Shown here: positions 29,036 to 38,463 of the stretch, piece by piece
Layout: every line of letters starts with the position of its first letter
Position numbering within the stretch: the stretch's first letter is position 1
Assembly: GCA_937928165.1 (NCBI GenBank)
Contig: CALFVT010000007.1
Span: 101,845 to 165,844, forward strand
Reading direction: 5' to 3'
Source: an uncultured Caulobacterales bacterium
Lineage (GTDB): Bacteria > Pseudomonadota > Alphaproteobacteria > Caulobacterales > Maricaulaceae
DNA: 64,000 bases
Notes under the pieces: model-generated
The model's database searches: none
What the model was told of the DNA's origin: nothing
The model's input: the letters and a program-made list of their open reading frames with translations, nothing else
Program-made: the position numbers and the translations under genes

Positions 29036-29983
29036 ATGTCATATGCATTCCTTTTCCCCGGTCAAGGTAGTCAGGCCGTCGGTATGGGCAAAGATTTAGC
29101 CGATAATTTCGCGTCCGCTAAAACGGTTTTTGACCAAGTTGATGACGCCTTGTCGCAAAACCTGTCAAAGATGATGTGGGACGGCCCGATGGAGGATTTG
29201 ACCCTCACAGCTAATACCCAGCCCGCCCTTATGGCCGTCTCTATGGCGGTGGTGAATGTGTTAAAACATGAGTTTGACGTCGATATGAGCGCGGCAAAAT
29301 TCCTCGCAGGCCATAGCCTTGGGGAATATTCCGCCCTTTGCGCGGCGGGGGTTGTGTCTTTGGCCGATACGGCGCGGCTTTTACGCATACGCGGCAATGC
29401 TATGCAATCCGCTGTACCTGTCGGGGTCGGCGCGATGGCCGCTCTCCTTGGCGCGTCCCTAGAAGATGCTGCGGCGGCTGTTGCGGCGGGTGAGGCCCAC
29501 GGCATCTGTCAGATTGCCAATGACAATGCGGTTGGGCAGATTGTTTTATCCGGCGAAAAAACCGCTGTTGAAGCAGCAGCTGCCTATGCCCGTGACAACG
29601 GCGTAAAAAAAGCGGTGATTTTGCCCGTATCCGCCCCGTTTCACTGCGCCCTCATGCAACCCGCAGCGGATGCGATGAAAGAGGCGCTTGGGGACGTAAG
29701 TTTCAATGTGCCGACTGTACCGATTGTGAATAATGTCACCGCAGGGCCCGTTACCGACCCCGCGCAGCTTAAAACCGATCTTGTTACTCAAGTCACAGGT
29801 CAGGTGCGCTGGCGCGAATCTGTGACGTGGATGCATGAAGATCAAGGCATCACTCATATGCCGGAGCTTGGCAGTGGTAAGGTGTTGACGGTGATGTTAA
29901 AACGAATTGTCAAAGGCATTAACGGCGCGGCGGTGAATACGCCGGAAAACATTCAAGCTCTCGCAGAAGACCTCAAAGGATAG
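29036..29983 (+). CDS. fabD: Malonyl-CoA:ACP transacylase FabD
   Basis: Loads malonate onto acyl carrier protein to feed fatty-acid elongation. The N-terminal FPGQGSQAVGMGKDLA and the nucleophile Ser94 in AGHSLGEYSALCA are diagnostic, with the partner histidine in SAPFHCALMQPA. 315 residues. First gene of fabD-fabG-acpP-fabF-mltG-gmk, all on the plus strand. Confidence 0.95.
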   Translation: MSYAFLFPGQGSQAVGMGKDLADNFASAKTVFDQVDDALSQNLSKMMWDGPMEDLTLTANTQPALMAVSMAVVNVLKHEFDVDMSAAKFLAGHSLGEYSALCAAGVVSLADTARLLRIRGNAMQSAVPVGVGAMAALLGASLEDAAAAVAAGEAHGICQIANDNAVGQIVLSGEKTAVEAAAAYARDNGVKKAVILPVSAPFHCALMQPAADAMKEALGDVSFNVPTVPIVNNVTAGPVTDPAQLKTDLVTQVTGQVRWRESVTWMHEDQGITHMPELGSGKVLTVMLKRIVKGINGAAVNTPENIQALAEDLKG

Positions 29984-29994
29984 GGACGATTATT

Positions 29995-30732
29995 ATGGAT
30001 TTATCAGGTAAAAGAGCCCTTATCACGGGCGCAACGGGCGGCCTTGGTGAAGCGATTGCCCGCGAGCTTCATGGACGCGGCGCGCATGTCGCTATTTCCG
30101 GCACGCGGGCGGAAAAACTCGAGGCTCTGGCGGCAGATTTAGGCGAGCGTGTTTCTGTCACGCCCTGTAACCTCTCAGATAGCGCCGCAGTTGATGAATT
30201 GGTAAAACAGGCCGCAGAGGCAATGGACGGCGGGGTTGATATTTTTGTGTCTAATGCGGGCCTGACCCGGGACGGTTTGTTAATGCGTATGAAAGATGAG
30301 GATTGGAGTCTTGTGCAAAAGGTCAATCTCGAAGCTTATTTCCGCCTTGCGAAATCTTGCCTTCGCGGCATGATGAAAGCGCGTCATGGCCGTATTATCG
30401 GAATTACCTCTGTCGTTGGCGTGACGGGTAATCCGGGGCAGGCCAATTACGCCGCGTCAAAGGCAGGTATGATCGGCTTTTCAAAATCACTCGCCCAAGA
30501 AGTCGCCAGCCGAGGCGTAACCGTGAACTGTGTGGCGCCGGGCTTTATTGCCTCCCCCATGACTGATGTGCTTAATGAGGCCCAAAAAGAGGCTATTTTA
30601 AATAAGATACCTGCGGGTAAACTTGGAAGCGGCGCAGATATTGCGAAAGCTGTCGGATTCTTAGCATCAGACTCTGCTGGCTATATTACAGGGCAAACAT
30701 TACATGTGAATGGAGGCATGGCGATGATTTAG
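29995..30732 (+). CDS. fabG: 3-oxoacyl-ACP reductase FabG
   Basis: NADPH-dependent reductase of the elongation cycle. Short-chain dehydrogenase motifs are complete: TGATGGLGEAIA for the nucleotide, NAG at 87-89, catalytic Ser139, Tyr152 and Lys156 (NYAASKAG), and the C-terminal GYITGQTLHVNGGMAMI. 245 residues, 11 bp after fabD. Confidence 0.95.
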   Translation: MDLSGKRALITGATGGLGEAIARELHGRGAHVAISGTRAEKLEALAADLGERVSVTPCNLSDSAAVDELVKQAAEAMDGGVDIFVSNAGLTRDGLLMRMKDEDWSLVQKVNLEAYFRLAKSCLRGMMKARHGRIIGITSVVGVTGNPGQANYAASKAGMIGFSKSLAQEVASRGVTVNCVAPGFIASPMTDVLNEAQKEAILNKIPAGKLGSGADIAKAVGFLASDSAGYITGQTLHVNGGMAMI

Positions 30733-30895
30733 AGGGAAATTCTCTTTCTAATTCGCTTTTCACCCTTATTTTTCTATGATAGTGAGCCCGCCGAGTCGAA
30801 CTGGGTCTTGTATTTCACAGCAAAGCCCTTAAATTCGCAGCGATAAACCGCCGCAGACCTTAGGCAATAAGGGCGGCACCATAAAAGGAAAAACT

Positions 30896-31132
30896 ATGTC
30901 AGATATTTTAGCCCGCGTTAAAAAGATGGTTGTTGAGCATCTTGACGCAGATGAGGATAAAGTGACAGATAAAGCGCACTTCATTGATGACCTCGGTGCA
31001 GATAGCCTTGATACAGTCGAGCTTGTTATGGCGTTTGAAGAGGAATTTGACATTGAAATTCCTGATGATGCGGCTGAGCATATTCAAACTGTTGGTGATG
31101 CGGTCAAGTTTATTTCCGAAAAAGCAGGTTAA
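30896..31132 (+). CDS. acpP: Acyl carrier protein
   Basis: 78 residues, strongly acidic. Ser37 in [20 protein letters not shown] is the phosphopantetheine site. AAAGGAAA precedes the ATG. The 163 bp between fabG and acpP contain no recognised gene, and acpP probably has its own promoter there, as in many bacteria, though I could not pick one out. Confidence 0.96.
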   Translation: MSDILARVKKMVVEHLDADEDKVTDKAHFIDDLGADSLDTVELVMAFEEEFDIEIPDDAAEHIQTVGDAVKFISEKAG

Positions 31133-31146
31133 GCGGTAGCCCTTTC

Positions 31147-32427
31147 ATGCGGCGGGTTGTTGTTACAGGAATTGGCCTTGTTACGCCCGTTGGTTGCGGC
31201 AAAGACGTCGCATGGAAAAATTTGCTAGCTGGACAATCCGGCGCAAAAAAAATTACGAAATTTGATGCCAGTGATCTTGCCTGCAAGGTCGCTGCTTTTG
31301 TTCCGCGTGTCGGTGATGATGATGCCCCGAGTGAGGGTGCTTTTGATCCCGATAGCGTTATGCCCGCTCGTGACCGCAAGCGTATTGATGATTTTATTCT
31401 CTACGGCATTGCGGCGGCGGATGAGGCCATAAAAGATTCCGGCTGGATGCCCGGCGAAGATAATCTTGAGGGCCGTCACCGCACGGGGGTTATGATTGGC
31501 TCTGGTATTGGCGGGCTTGAAACGACCTATAATGCGTCGATTACGCTCTCTGAAAAAGGCCCGCGCCGACTCAGCCCCTTTGTGATCCCCGGTATGTTGA
31601 TTAATCTCGCGTCCGGCCAAGTGTCTATGCGCTACGGCTTTATGGGGCCAAACCATTCGGTTGTGACTGCATGTGCCAGCGGGGTTCACGCCATAGGGGA
31701 CGCAGCGCGCCTCATACAGCACGGCGACGCCGATGTTATGGTCGCAGGCGGAGCGGAAGCCGCCGTATGCCGCCTTGGCATTGCTAGTTTCGTCGCCTGC
31801 CGAGCGATGACCACGAGCTATAATGACGCACCGGAAAAAGCCTCTCGGCCCTATGATGATGGACGGGACGGATTTTTAATGGGCGAGGGCGCAGGGATTG
31901 TTGTCCTTGAAGACTATGACCATGCAGTTGCTCGCGGGGCGCATATTTATGCGGAATATCGGGGCTATGGCCTGTCGGGGGATGCCCATCATATCACCAG
32001 CCCGCCGCCGGACGGCAATGGCGGATACCGCGCGGTTAGTGCCGCGATTAATGATGCAGGTATCGACATATTTGAGATTGGTTATGTTAATGCCCATGGG
32101 ACATCGACCCCCGTTGGAGATGAAATCGAAGTGAAAGCCGTGGAGCGCCGCTTTGGCGATCACGCGAAAAACTTGTTAATGTCGTCAACTAAATCTGCGA
32201 CGGGACATTTGCTTGGCGCGGCGGGGGCGATTGAAGCGATCTTTTCTATTCTGGCGCTGCGAGACCAAATGGCTCCCGCGACCCTTAATCTTGAAAACTG
32301 CTCTATTGACACGGCGATTGATCTTGTGCCGCTTACGCCCAAAGCCTTTAAAGGCTCGGCGGTGTTATCAAATTCCTTTGGGTTTGGCGGAACCAATGCA
32401 GCGATTATCTTCTCTAAGCCGCAATAA
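31147..32427 (+). CDS. fabF: 3-oxoacyl-ACP synthase II FabF
   Basis: Condensing enzyme of fatty-acid elongation. Thiolase-fold catalytic residues are visible: Cys176 in VVTACASGVHAIG, the first histidine in NAHGTSTPVGD and the second in KSATGHLLGAAGA. The C-terminal SNSFGFGGTNA is also typical. 426 residues. It follows acpP by 14 bp and is followed by mltG after 2 bp. Confidence 0.95.
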   Translation: MRRVVVTGIGLVTPVGCGKDVAWKNLLAGQSGAKKITKFDASDLACKVAAFVPRVGDDDAPSEGAFDPDSVMPARDRKRIDDFILYGIAAADEAIKDSGWMPGEDNLEGRHRTGVMIGSGIGGLETTYNASITLSEKGPRRLSPFVIPGMLINLASGQVSMRYGFMGPNHSVVTACASGVHAIGDAARLIQHGDADVMVAGGAEAAVCRLGIASFVACRAMTTSYNDAPEKASRPYDDGRDGFLMGEGAGIVVLEDYDHAVARGAHIYAEYRGYGLSGDAHHITSPPPDGNGGYRAVSAAINDAGIDIFEIGYVNAHGTSTPVGDEIEVKAVERRFGDHAKNLLMSSTKSATGHLLGAAGAIEAIFSILALRDQMAPATLNLENCSIDTAIDLVPLTPKAFKGSAVLSNSFGFGGTNAAIIFSKPQ

Positions 32428-32429
32428 TC

Positions 32430-33524
32430 ATGGCGAAGACTGGGGCGGCCGCGTCAAAACCTGAAACTAAGACGAAACCTAAAGCGGCCAATGGCCTACC
32501 GAAAAAATCAAAACTTATCCTCGGCCTCATGGGACTAACGGGACTGATAACCTTTATAGGCGGTTTGGTCTTAGCGCTTTATGCTTTTGTCAATTACCGC
32601 TATGAAACGACGCCAGATATATCGCCGCAAAATATTGTCTTTACGGTTGAAAAAGGCTCGGGCCTATCCCGTATTGCCGGCAATCTTGAAGAGGTCGGCG
32701 CGATCGAATCGGCGGTAATATTTAAGCTCGTTACCAAGTTGCGGGGGAATGAAAGCCAGTTTAAAGCCGGAGAATTTGCGCTTGATCTGCCCGTGTCTAT
32801 GAGCGAAATTTACACGGTTCTGTCCGAAGGTAAGGCGATTTTATACCCCATCACCATTGCAGAAGGGCGAACATCTGCGCAGATTATACGTCAATTAAAT
32901 GACTATGATTGGCTCCGCAGTGAGGAGGTGGCCATGCCTGCGGAAGGCACGCTCTTGCCGGAGACGTATCTTTTGCCGAAAAATATGTCTTATAGCGACG
33001 TTATTCTGCGTATGCATGAGGCCCAAAAAAACGTGATTGATAGTTTATGGGAGGGCCGCGCCCCTGATTTGCCGATCAAGACCAAGCAAGAGGCGATTAT
33101 CCTAGCTTCTGTGGTGGAAAAAGAAACAGGTATTGATGGGGAGCGGGACCGCGTGGCGGGGGTTTTTATTAACCGCCTAAGGCGCGGAATAAGGCTGCAA
33201 TCCGACCCCACAATCATCTACGGCATTTCAAAAGGTGAGATTTTGCGCGGGGGGGACGGAAAACAGCGCGGCATTCGCCGCTCGGAGATTGAACGAAAAA
33301 CTGAATGGAACACCTATCAGATTGACGGGCTGCCCAAAACGCCGATTTGCAACCCCGGCGCGGCGGCGATTGCTGCGGTGTTAAACCCCGTCAAGACGGA
33401 TGATTTATTTTTTGTTGCCAATGGGCAAGGCGGGCATATCTTTGCTAAGACCCTCGCAGAACATAATAAAAATGTCAGCGAGTGGCGCAAAATTGAACGC
33501 CAAAGGAAACGCGGGAGCCAGTGA
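32430..33524 (+). CDS. mltG: Endolytic murein transglycosylase MltG
   Basis: Membrane-anchored lytic transglycosylase that releases nascent glycan strands. A basic, Lys/Ala-rich cytoplasmic tail and one membrane helix (about 29-52) precede a LysM-like segment (VFTVEKGSGLSRIAGNLEEV). The YceG domain follows, with the catalytic Glu in LASVVEKETG and the typical LQSDPTIIYGI and PICNPGAAAI. 364 residues. It lies in the fab cluster between fabF and gmk, a common order. Confidence 0.92.
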   Translation: MAKTGAAASKPETKTKPKAANGLPKKSKLILGLMGLTGLITFIGGLVLALYAFVNYRYETTPDISPQNIVFTVEKGSGLSRIAGNLEEVGAIESAVIFKLVTKLRGNESQFKAGEFALDLPVSMSEIYTVLSEGKAILYPITIAEGRTSAQIIRQLNDYDWLRSEEVAMPAEGTLLPETYLLPKNMSYSDVILRMHEAQKNVIDSLWEGRAPDLPIKTKQEAIILASVVEKETGIDGERDRVAGVFINRLRRGIRLQSDPTIIYGISKGEILRGGDGKQRGIRRSEIERKTEWNTYQIDGLPKTPICNPGAAAIAAVLNPVKTDDLFFVANGQGGHIFAKTLAEHNKNVSEWRKIERQRKRGSQ

Positions 33525-33527
33525 ATT

Positions 33528-34169
33528 ATGGCAATATATGATAAAGCAGCGCGGCGCGGCCTTCTTGTAGTTTTATCCTCCCCGTCTGGCGCGGGGAAAT
33601 CTACCCTCACGCGGCGACTTTTGGCCGAAGATGAGAATATGTCGATGTCTGTGTCTGCCACCACTCGTCCGCCGCGTCCTGGTGAGGTAGATGGGGAGCA
33701 TTACTTTTTTATCTCAAAAGACAAATTCGCCTCTATGATCGACCAGAATGAGTTTTTGGAACATGCCAAGGTCTTTGATAATTATTACGGCACGCCAAGC
33801 CAGCCGGTGGAAGCGGCTCTAGAGGCGGGACGGGATGTGTTATTTGATATTGACTGGCAGGGGGCGCAACAGCTTACCCAAGCGGCGGCTGATGATTTGG
33901 TGCGCGTGTTTATCCTACCTCCCGATATGCATGAGCTTGAGCGCCGCCTGCGGAGCCGCGCCCAAGATAGCGATGATGTGATTGCCAAACGTATGGCAAA
34001 ATCAGAGGCGGAGATTAGCCATTGGGCGGAATATGATTATGTGATTGTCAATTCTGACCTTGAAGAGGCTATGGCAGAGCTGCGGGTAATTATTAAGGCT
34101 GAGCGTATGGCTCGCCGCCGCCAACATTGGCTACAGCCCTTTGTCAGGGCGCTGATCTCAGGCGAATAA
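33528..34169 (+). CDS. gmk: Guanylate kinase
   Basis: Phosphorylates GMP to GDP. P-loop SSPSGAGKST, the GMP-binding TTRPPRPGEVDGEHYFF, and DIDWQGAQQL are clear. 213 residues. Last gene of the cluster; its 3' end overlaps the convergent rsmA gene by 26 bp. Confidence 0.95.
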   Translation: MAIYDKAARRGLLVVLSSPSGAGKSTLTRRLLAEDENMSMSVSATTRPPRPGEVDGEHYFFISKDKFASMIDQNEFLEHAKVFDNYYGTPSQPVEAALEAGRDVLFDIDWQGAQQLTQAAADDLVRVFILPPDMHELERRLRSRAQDSDDVIAKRMAKSEAEISHWAEYDYVIVNSDLEEAMAELRVIIKAERMARRRQHWLQPFVRALISGE

Positions 34170-34998
34170 ATTCCCGCGTCAGGCGGTGAAAATCGGGCAC
34201 GGATAAGGTCTCAGGCCGCGATTCTTCATTAATATCGGCAGCTTGCAACCACTCACTCAGGTTTATGTCATGGGTTTTTGCAAAAGGTTTTAATGACCGC
34301 CGTAGCATTTTGCGCCGCATAATAAAGGCGGCATGAGTAACCATTCCTAAAGTTTTTAGATCCTTAAAGCGCTCATTTTCAGGGAGTGGATCTAGGAGGA
34401 CAACCGCCGAGTCGACCTTGGGCGGCGGGGTGAAAACATGGGCGGGAACCTCCATAACGATTTGGGCCTGTGCGGTGCTTTGGGTTAAAATCGCAAGCCG
34501 TCCATAGCCGCTATCTCCCGGCGCGGCGGTAATGCGCTGGGCAACTTCTTTTTGGAACATTAGCACCATTTGTTGCCAGAAAAGCGGCGTGGCCGTAAGC
34601 CAATTAATTAGCATTTTCGTACCGACATTATAGGGTAAGTTCGAGATAATTTTTATCGGCCCCGTGAGTTCATTGCCAATATCAACCTTCAAGCCATTAC
34701 CTTTATACACCCGCAAACGCTCCCCACTGGCGCGGCCAATTTCTGCCAAAGCGGGGAGGAAACGCTCATCCATTTCAATGGCGAGCACGCTCCCTGCGCC
34801 CGCGGATAAAAGTGCACGGGTGAGCCCGCCCGGGCCGGGGCCAATTTCCACCGTGCTCACCCCCTCAAGCGGCACGGCATAACGGGCAATCTTATCGGTG
34901 ACATTTTGGTCGAGCAAAAAATGCTGTCCCAAGCTTTTATCCGCCCGCAAGTTATGTATGCGAACGGTTTCCGTCAGGCTCGGAAGCTTATCCAGCAT
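34144..34998 (-). CDS. rsmA: 16S rRNA dimethyladenosine transferase RsmA (KsgA)
   Basis: Dimethylates two adjacent adenosines near the 3' end of 16S rRNA. The start region has SLGQHFLLDQNVTDKIAR, followed by the SAM motif VEIGPGPGGLTRALL and the catalytic ISNLPYNVGTKML. From ATG 34998 the product is 284 residues; an ATG at 35019 would add seven. The start overlaps the pdxA stop by 11 bp. Confidence 0.94.
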   Translation of the reverse strand: MLDKLPSLTETVRIHNLRADKSLGQHFLLDQNVTDKIARYAVPLEGVSTVEIGPGPGGLTRALLSAGAGSVLAIEMDERFLPALAEIGRASGERLRVYKGNGLKVDIGNELTGPIKIISNLPYNVGTKMLINWLTATPLFWQQMVLMFQKEVAQRITAAPGDSGYGRLAILTQSTAQAQIVMEVPAHVFTPPPKVDSAVVLLDPLPENERFKDLKTLGMVTHAAFIMRRKMLRRSLKPFAKTHDINLSEWLQAADINEESRPETLSVPDFHRLTREFIRLRSAP

Positions 34999-36004
34999 AT
35001 TGGGCTCTATTTCTGGCAAGCATGGCGGCTTTATTAAGGGCGGCGATTAAGCTATCGGCGCGTGCGAGGCCTTTGCCGGCAATGTCAAATGCGGTGCCGT
35101 GATCGGGAGATGTGCGAATAATTGGAAGGCCAAGGGTGATATTAACCCCGCCGTGAAAATCCAGCGTTTTAACGGGAATTAGTCCTTGATCGTGATACAT
35201 AGCCAGCACCGCATCATAGCCCTCGCGGGCCTCGGCGTGGAAAAGTGTGTCCGCCGAGCGGGCATCACTTATGTCAATGCCAATGTCGCGTAATTTTACG
35301 GCTGCGGGGTTTTGAATGATGATTTCCGTATCTCCCAAAGCGCCGTTCTCGCCGGCATGGGGGTTCAACCCCGCCATGGCAATATGCGGCGCAGCAATGC
35401 CGTAGTCCACTTTAAGCGCGCCGTAGAGGGTTTGAGCGGTGCGCGAAATAGCTTCGGGTGATATGCCGCTTACGGCCTCTGATAATGACATATGTATTGT
35501 CACGAGAGCGCAACGTAGCCCGCCACCTTCCAAAAGCATGACGGGGCCGCGCGGATAGGGGGCCTCATGGGTTTTGCATAAATGGCCGAGATATTCTGTG
35601 TGGCCCGGATATTTAAACCCAGCCGCATAAAGATTTTCTTTTGAGATCGGGCAGGTCACAATCCCGCAGGTTTCACCCGTGAGGCTGAGGGTGACGGCGG
35701 TTTTAATCGCGCCGGTGATGATGTCTGCATGGGCGGGATTGGGCTGTCCGTTGCTGACGTTTTTGGCGTTGCCAATATGAAGAACGGGTAGAGCGGATGA
35801 GAACTGCTGCTGGGCGTCTGCGGTGCTTTCTACCGCTTTTGGCGCTGGGAGACCGGCGGCCTGAAATGCGGTTTTAAACACATTGATATCGCCAATAGCT
35901 ATAAAGATGGGGCCATTGGATTTAACGCTATGAGCCCAAGCTTTCGCCGTAATTTCTGGCCCGACGCCCGCCGGGTCGCCCATTGTGAGGGCGAGTGGCC
36001 CCAC
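34988..36004 (-). CDS. pdxA: 4-hydroxythreonine-4-phosphate dehydrogenase PdxA
   Basis: Oxidises 4-phosphohydroxy-threonine in pyridoxal phosphate biosynthesis. The start TMGDPAGVGPEI, the metal-binding histidine region AMYHDQGLIPVKTLDFHGGVN and GLPIIRTSPDHGTAFDIAG are diagnostic. 338 residues from a GTG that overlaps the surA stop (TAGTG). Confidence 0.94.
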   Translation of the reverse strand: MGPLALTMGDPAGVGPEITAKAWAHSVKSNGPIFIAIGDINVFKTAFQAAGLPAPKAVESTADAQQQFSSALPVLHIGNAKNVSNGQPNPAHADIITGAIKTAVTLSLTGETCGIVTCPISKENLYAAGFKYPGHTEYLGHLCKTHEAPYPRGPVMLLEGGGLRCALVTIHMSLSEAVSGISPEAISRTAQTLYGALKVDYGIAAPHIAMAGLNPHAGENGALGDTEIIIQNPAAVKLRDIGIDISDARSADTLFHAEAREGYDAVLAMYHDQGLIPVKTLDFHGGVNITLGLPIIRTSPDHGTAFDIAGKGLARADSLIAALNKAAMLARNRAQYAG

Positions 36005-37263
36005 TAGCGTATAGAGATTGCCGCATCGCGGCGAAGATCACGTAAATGACGTTTTGACGCTTGCGCAACTTGTTGGTCAATCAAGCGGTCTTCAATTTGC
36101 TTGCGCGTTGGTATGTTCTCGCCTGTTAATGATTTGGAGCAAACAAAGAAACTTACGGCGACGCCGGGGCCTTCGACGGGCTTTGAACCTTGACCGGCCT
36201 CAACACCTTCAAGCGCATTGATAATAAGGTCATTCATTTCAGTTTGTTTAAGCTCTCCCATGTCCAGATTGTCAACGCCGTCGATATCATCAAGGGTATT
36301 TTTAAGTGTGTCACAGGATGTTACAACGGCTAAGGCCGTGTTGACGCGGGCCTTAGCGGTTTCAAAACCACCGTTATCGGGATCAATTTCACTACGAATT
36401 TGTTGTAATTGATACAGCGTATCTGGTTTTGAAATACGTTTATCAATGACGGCGATAACATAGACGCCGCCCGGAACTTGGATAGGTTCTGATATATTGC
36501 CTTTTTCGATATTTTTCATAGCTGCATCAATTTCAGGACGTAACTCGCCTTCATTTACCCATCCAATATCGCCACCGCGAGCGGCAGAGGGGGAGGATGA
36601 AAATTGTTGAGCCAATAGTTGAAATGGTGCGCCTTGACCGAGTTGTGTTATCATGGCTTGTGCGCCCTGCATGGCTCCTTCTTGTCCGCCAATTTCCGGC
36701 GTGGCTTCAATGTAGATTTCAGCAACACGGTAGCTAGGTTTTTCGGCATTGGCTGTGAGCCGCGTAAAGGTTTCATCAATTTGGGCATCACTTATGCGGA
36801 TTCGTGAGCCAAAAAGCCCGCCCACAATACGCTGCCATGCGATGTCTGCACGGACTTGGTTTTGTAAGGTGCCAAGAGAGACGCCGACACTAGCAAGTTG
36901 TTGGGTCACTTCTTCTGGAGATAAGCCATTGCGGCTGATGAGCTGAAGAACATTACGATTTACTTCCTCATCGCGGATAGTCTGATCAAATTTACGGGAT
37001 TCTTGCATTTGTAACTGTTCGTCGATTAAATTACGAAGAGCTTGGTTTTGCACGCGGCGAAGACTTTCCTCATCCCGTTCTACACCGGTTGTGGCCAAAA
37101 TGAATAAAACACGTTGGCGCAGATCATAAGAGGTAATAATATCCTCATTGACTACCGCAGAAATGCCCTGCGTTGTTTGTGCCGCAACAGGCCCGATAGT
37201 GCACAGGGCCGATAGGCCGACCGCTATCAATAAGGCTTTGCGAAAACTGGATGATATCTTCAT
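36004..37263 (-). CDS. surA: SurA-like periplasmic peptidyl-prolyl isomerase
   Basis: Outer-membrane protein chaperone. A signal peptide ends near VAAQTTQGIS. A SurA N-terminal domain with AVVNEDIITSYDLRQRV follows, then a parvulin domain around residues 180-285 (YRVAEIYIEA; FSSSPSAARGGDIGWVNEGEL). About 419 residues. GGGACA lies at the right distance from the ATG at 37263, so I prefer it to ATG 37269. It lies in lptF-lptG-surA-pdxA-rsmA order, directly after lptG. Confidence 0.88.
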   Translation of the reverse strand: MKISSSFRKALLIAVGLSALCTIGPVAAQTTQGISAVVNEDIITSYDLRQRVLFILATTGVERDEESLRRVQNQALRNLIDEQLQMQESRKFDQTIRDEEVNRNVLQLISRNGLSPEEVTQQLASVGVSLGTLQNQVRADIAWQRIVGGLFGSRIRISDAQIDETFTRLTANAEKPSYRVAEIYIEATPEIGGQEGAMQGAQAMITQLGQGAPFQLLAQQFSSSPSAARGGDIGWVNEGELRPEIDAAMKNIEKGNISEPIQVPGGVYVIAVIDKRISKPDTLYQLQQIRSEIDPDNGGFETAKARVNTALAVVTSCDTLKNTLDDIDGVDNLDMGELKQTEMNDLIINALEGVEAGQGSKPVEGPGVAVSFFVCSKSLTGENIPTRKQIEDRLIDQQVAQASKRHLRDLRRDAAISIR

Positions 37264-37363
37264 ATCCATTGTCCCGTAATTGTAATGCGCCCGTTAAATT
37301 GCGCTAATTTTATTCTATTATATAACTTGGCGATAAAATGCAATTCATCGCCGCAGATATTGC

Positions 37364-38458
37364 TTAGCCATCTTCTATCTTTGCGAGGTAAGATACACCT
37401 AAAAAAAAGGTCATAATTGGAATCAACCATGCTGCGAAAATAATCGGGAGAGCGGCGGACTGACCAAAGGCATTGAAAATTGAATTTGCGAAGTAAACGC
37501 CAAAACCAATAGCGGTTCCCGTAATCAGTAACCGTAATGTTCCGCCCTCGCGGGCTAGATGAATGGACACGGCGGAGGCAATGATTGTCATCGCAACAAG
37601 ACTGAGCGGCAGGGCAAGGAGTTTATGCCACTGCATTTCAAGCCGCGTTGTCGCAAAGCCCGACCGCCGAGCCCGCGTGATTTCTTGCGGTAATGACCAA
37701 AAGGGCGGTACATATTGAGAGTCGATCTGGCTTGTAATGTCTTCAAGCCTTATATTTGTTGGGATTGATAGGGTTTCGTGCGAAACATAATCTGCCAAAA
37801 CATCATTTGTGTTTTCTTTGACATTATAGAGCTGCCAATGGCCTGCCGCCTTAAGTTCAGCGCTTTCAGCGTCAAACCGTGTTTTAAATTCTGCGCCAGT
37901 GTCGCCAATAATATCGGACTGAATAATGGTCACGCCCATTAATCGTCTTTGCACGGGATTGTAACGATCAGCACGAATGAGTGTCGTATCCCGCTCTGAG
38001 GCTTCACGTAGCCATATGTCCTGCGCGGCGTTGTTATTACTTTCGGATGCGTTTAATGTTTTCTCATACAGACCAAGGCTATGTGATGCGATGGGGTTGA
38101 AACAAACGGCCCAAACCACCCCGATGAGAAAACTTAAAAAAATAGCCGGCGTTAAAAAGCGCCATACGGATAGCCCCGTAGCCCTAAGGACAATTAGCTC
38201 TGAGCGGCGGTTGAGCCCGTAAAGGGTTCCCATCACGCCAAAAAGCACCACAAAGGGTATTGTTTGTTCAATAAGCGATGGGACCTTTAAAAGAGTCAAC
38301 TGCATGATTTGAAAGCTATTAAATCCAAGATCTTGCCCAAGATTGCGTGTGCCTTCGACGAAATCGATAAGGAGTATGATCCCCGTCACCACCATAAAGG
38401 CGATAAAAATACCCCATAATACGCGGCGTGCAATATATCGATTTATGAGTGAGAACAT
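37364..38458 (-). CDS. lptG: LPS export ABC transporter permease LptG
   Basis: Inner-membrane subunit of the LptB2FG complex, which extracts lipopolysaccharide. 364 residues with membrane helices at both ends and a periplasmic beta-jellyroll between. The YjgP/YjgQ signatures are present: YIARRVLWGIFIAFMVV at the N terminus and GLNRRSELIVLRATGLSVWRF at the coupling helix. It starts 5 bp after the lptF stop. Confidence 0.9.
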   Translation of the reverse strand: MFSLINRYIARRVLWGIFIAFMVVTGIILLIDFVEGTRNLGQDLGFNSFQIMQLTLLKVPSLIEQTIPFVVLFGVMGTLYGLNRRSELIVLRATGLSVWRFLTPAIFLSFLIGVVWAVCFNPIASHSLGLYEKTLNASESNNNAAQDIWLREASERDTTLIRADRYNPVQRRLMGVTIIQSDIIGDTGAEFKTRFDAESAELKAAGHWQLYNVKENTNDVLADYVSHETLSIPTNIRLEDITSQIDSQYVPPFWSLPQEITRARRSGFATTRLEMQWHKLLALPLSLVAMTIIASAVSIHLAREGGTLRLLITGTAIGFGVYFANSIFNAFGQSAALPIIFAAWLIPIMTFFLGVSYLAKIEDG

Positions 38459-38463
38459 AGCCG

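Noticed and set aside
30733..30895. tRNA or small RNA between fabG and acpP
   Set aside because: No cloverleaf, T-loop or terminator pattern could be assembled from the sequence.
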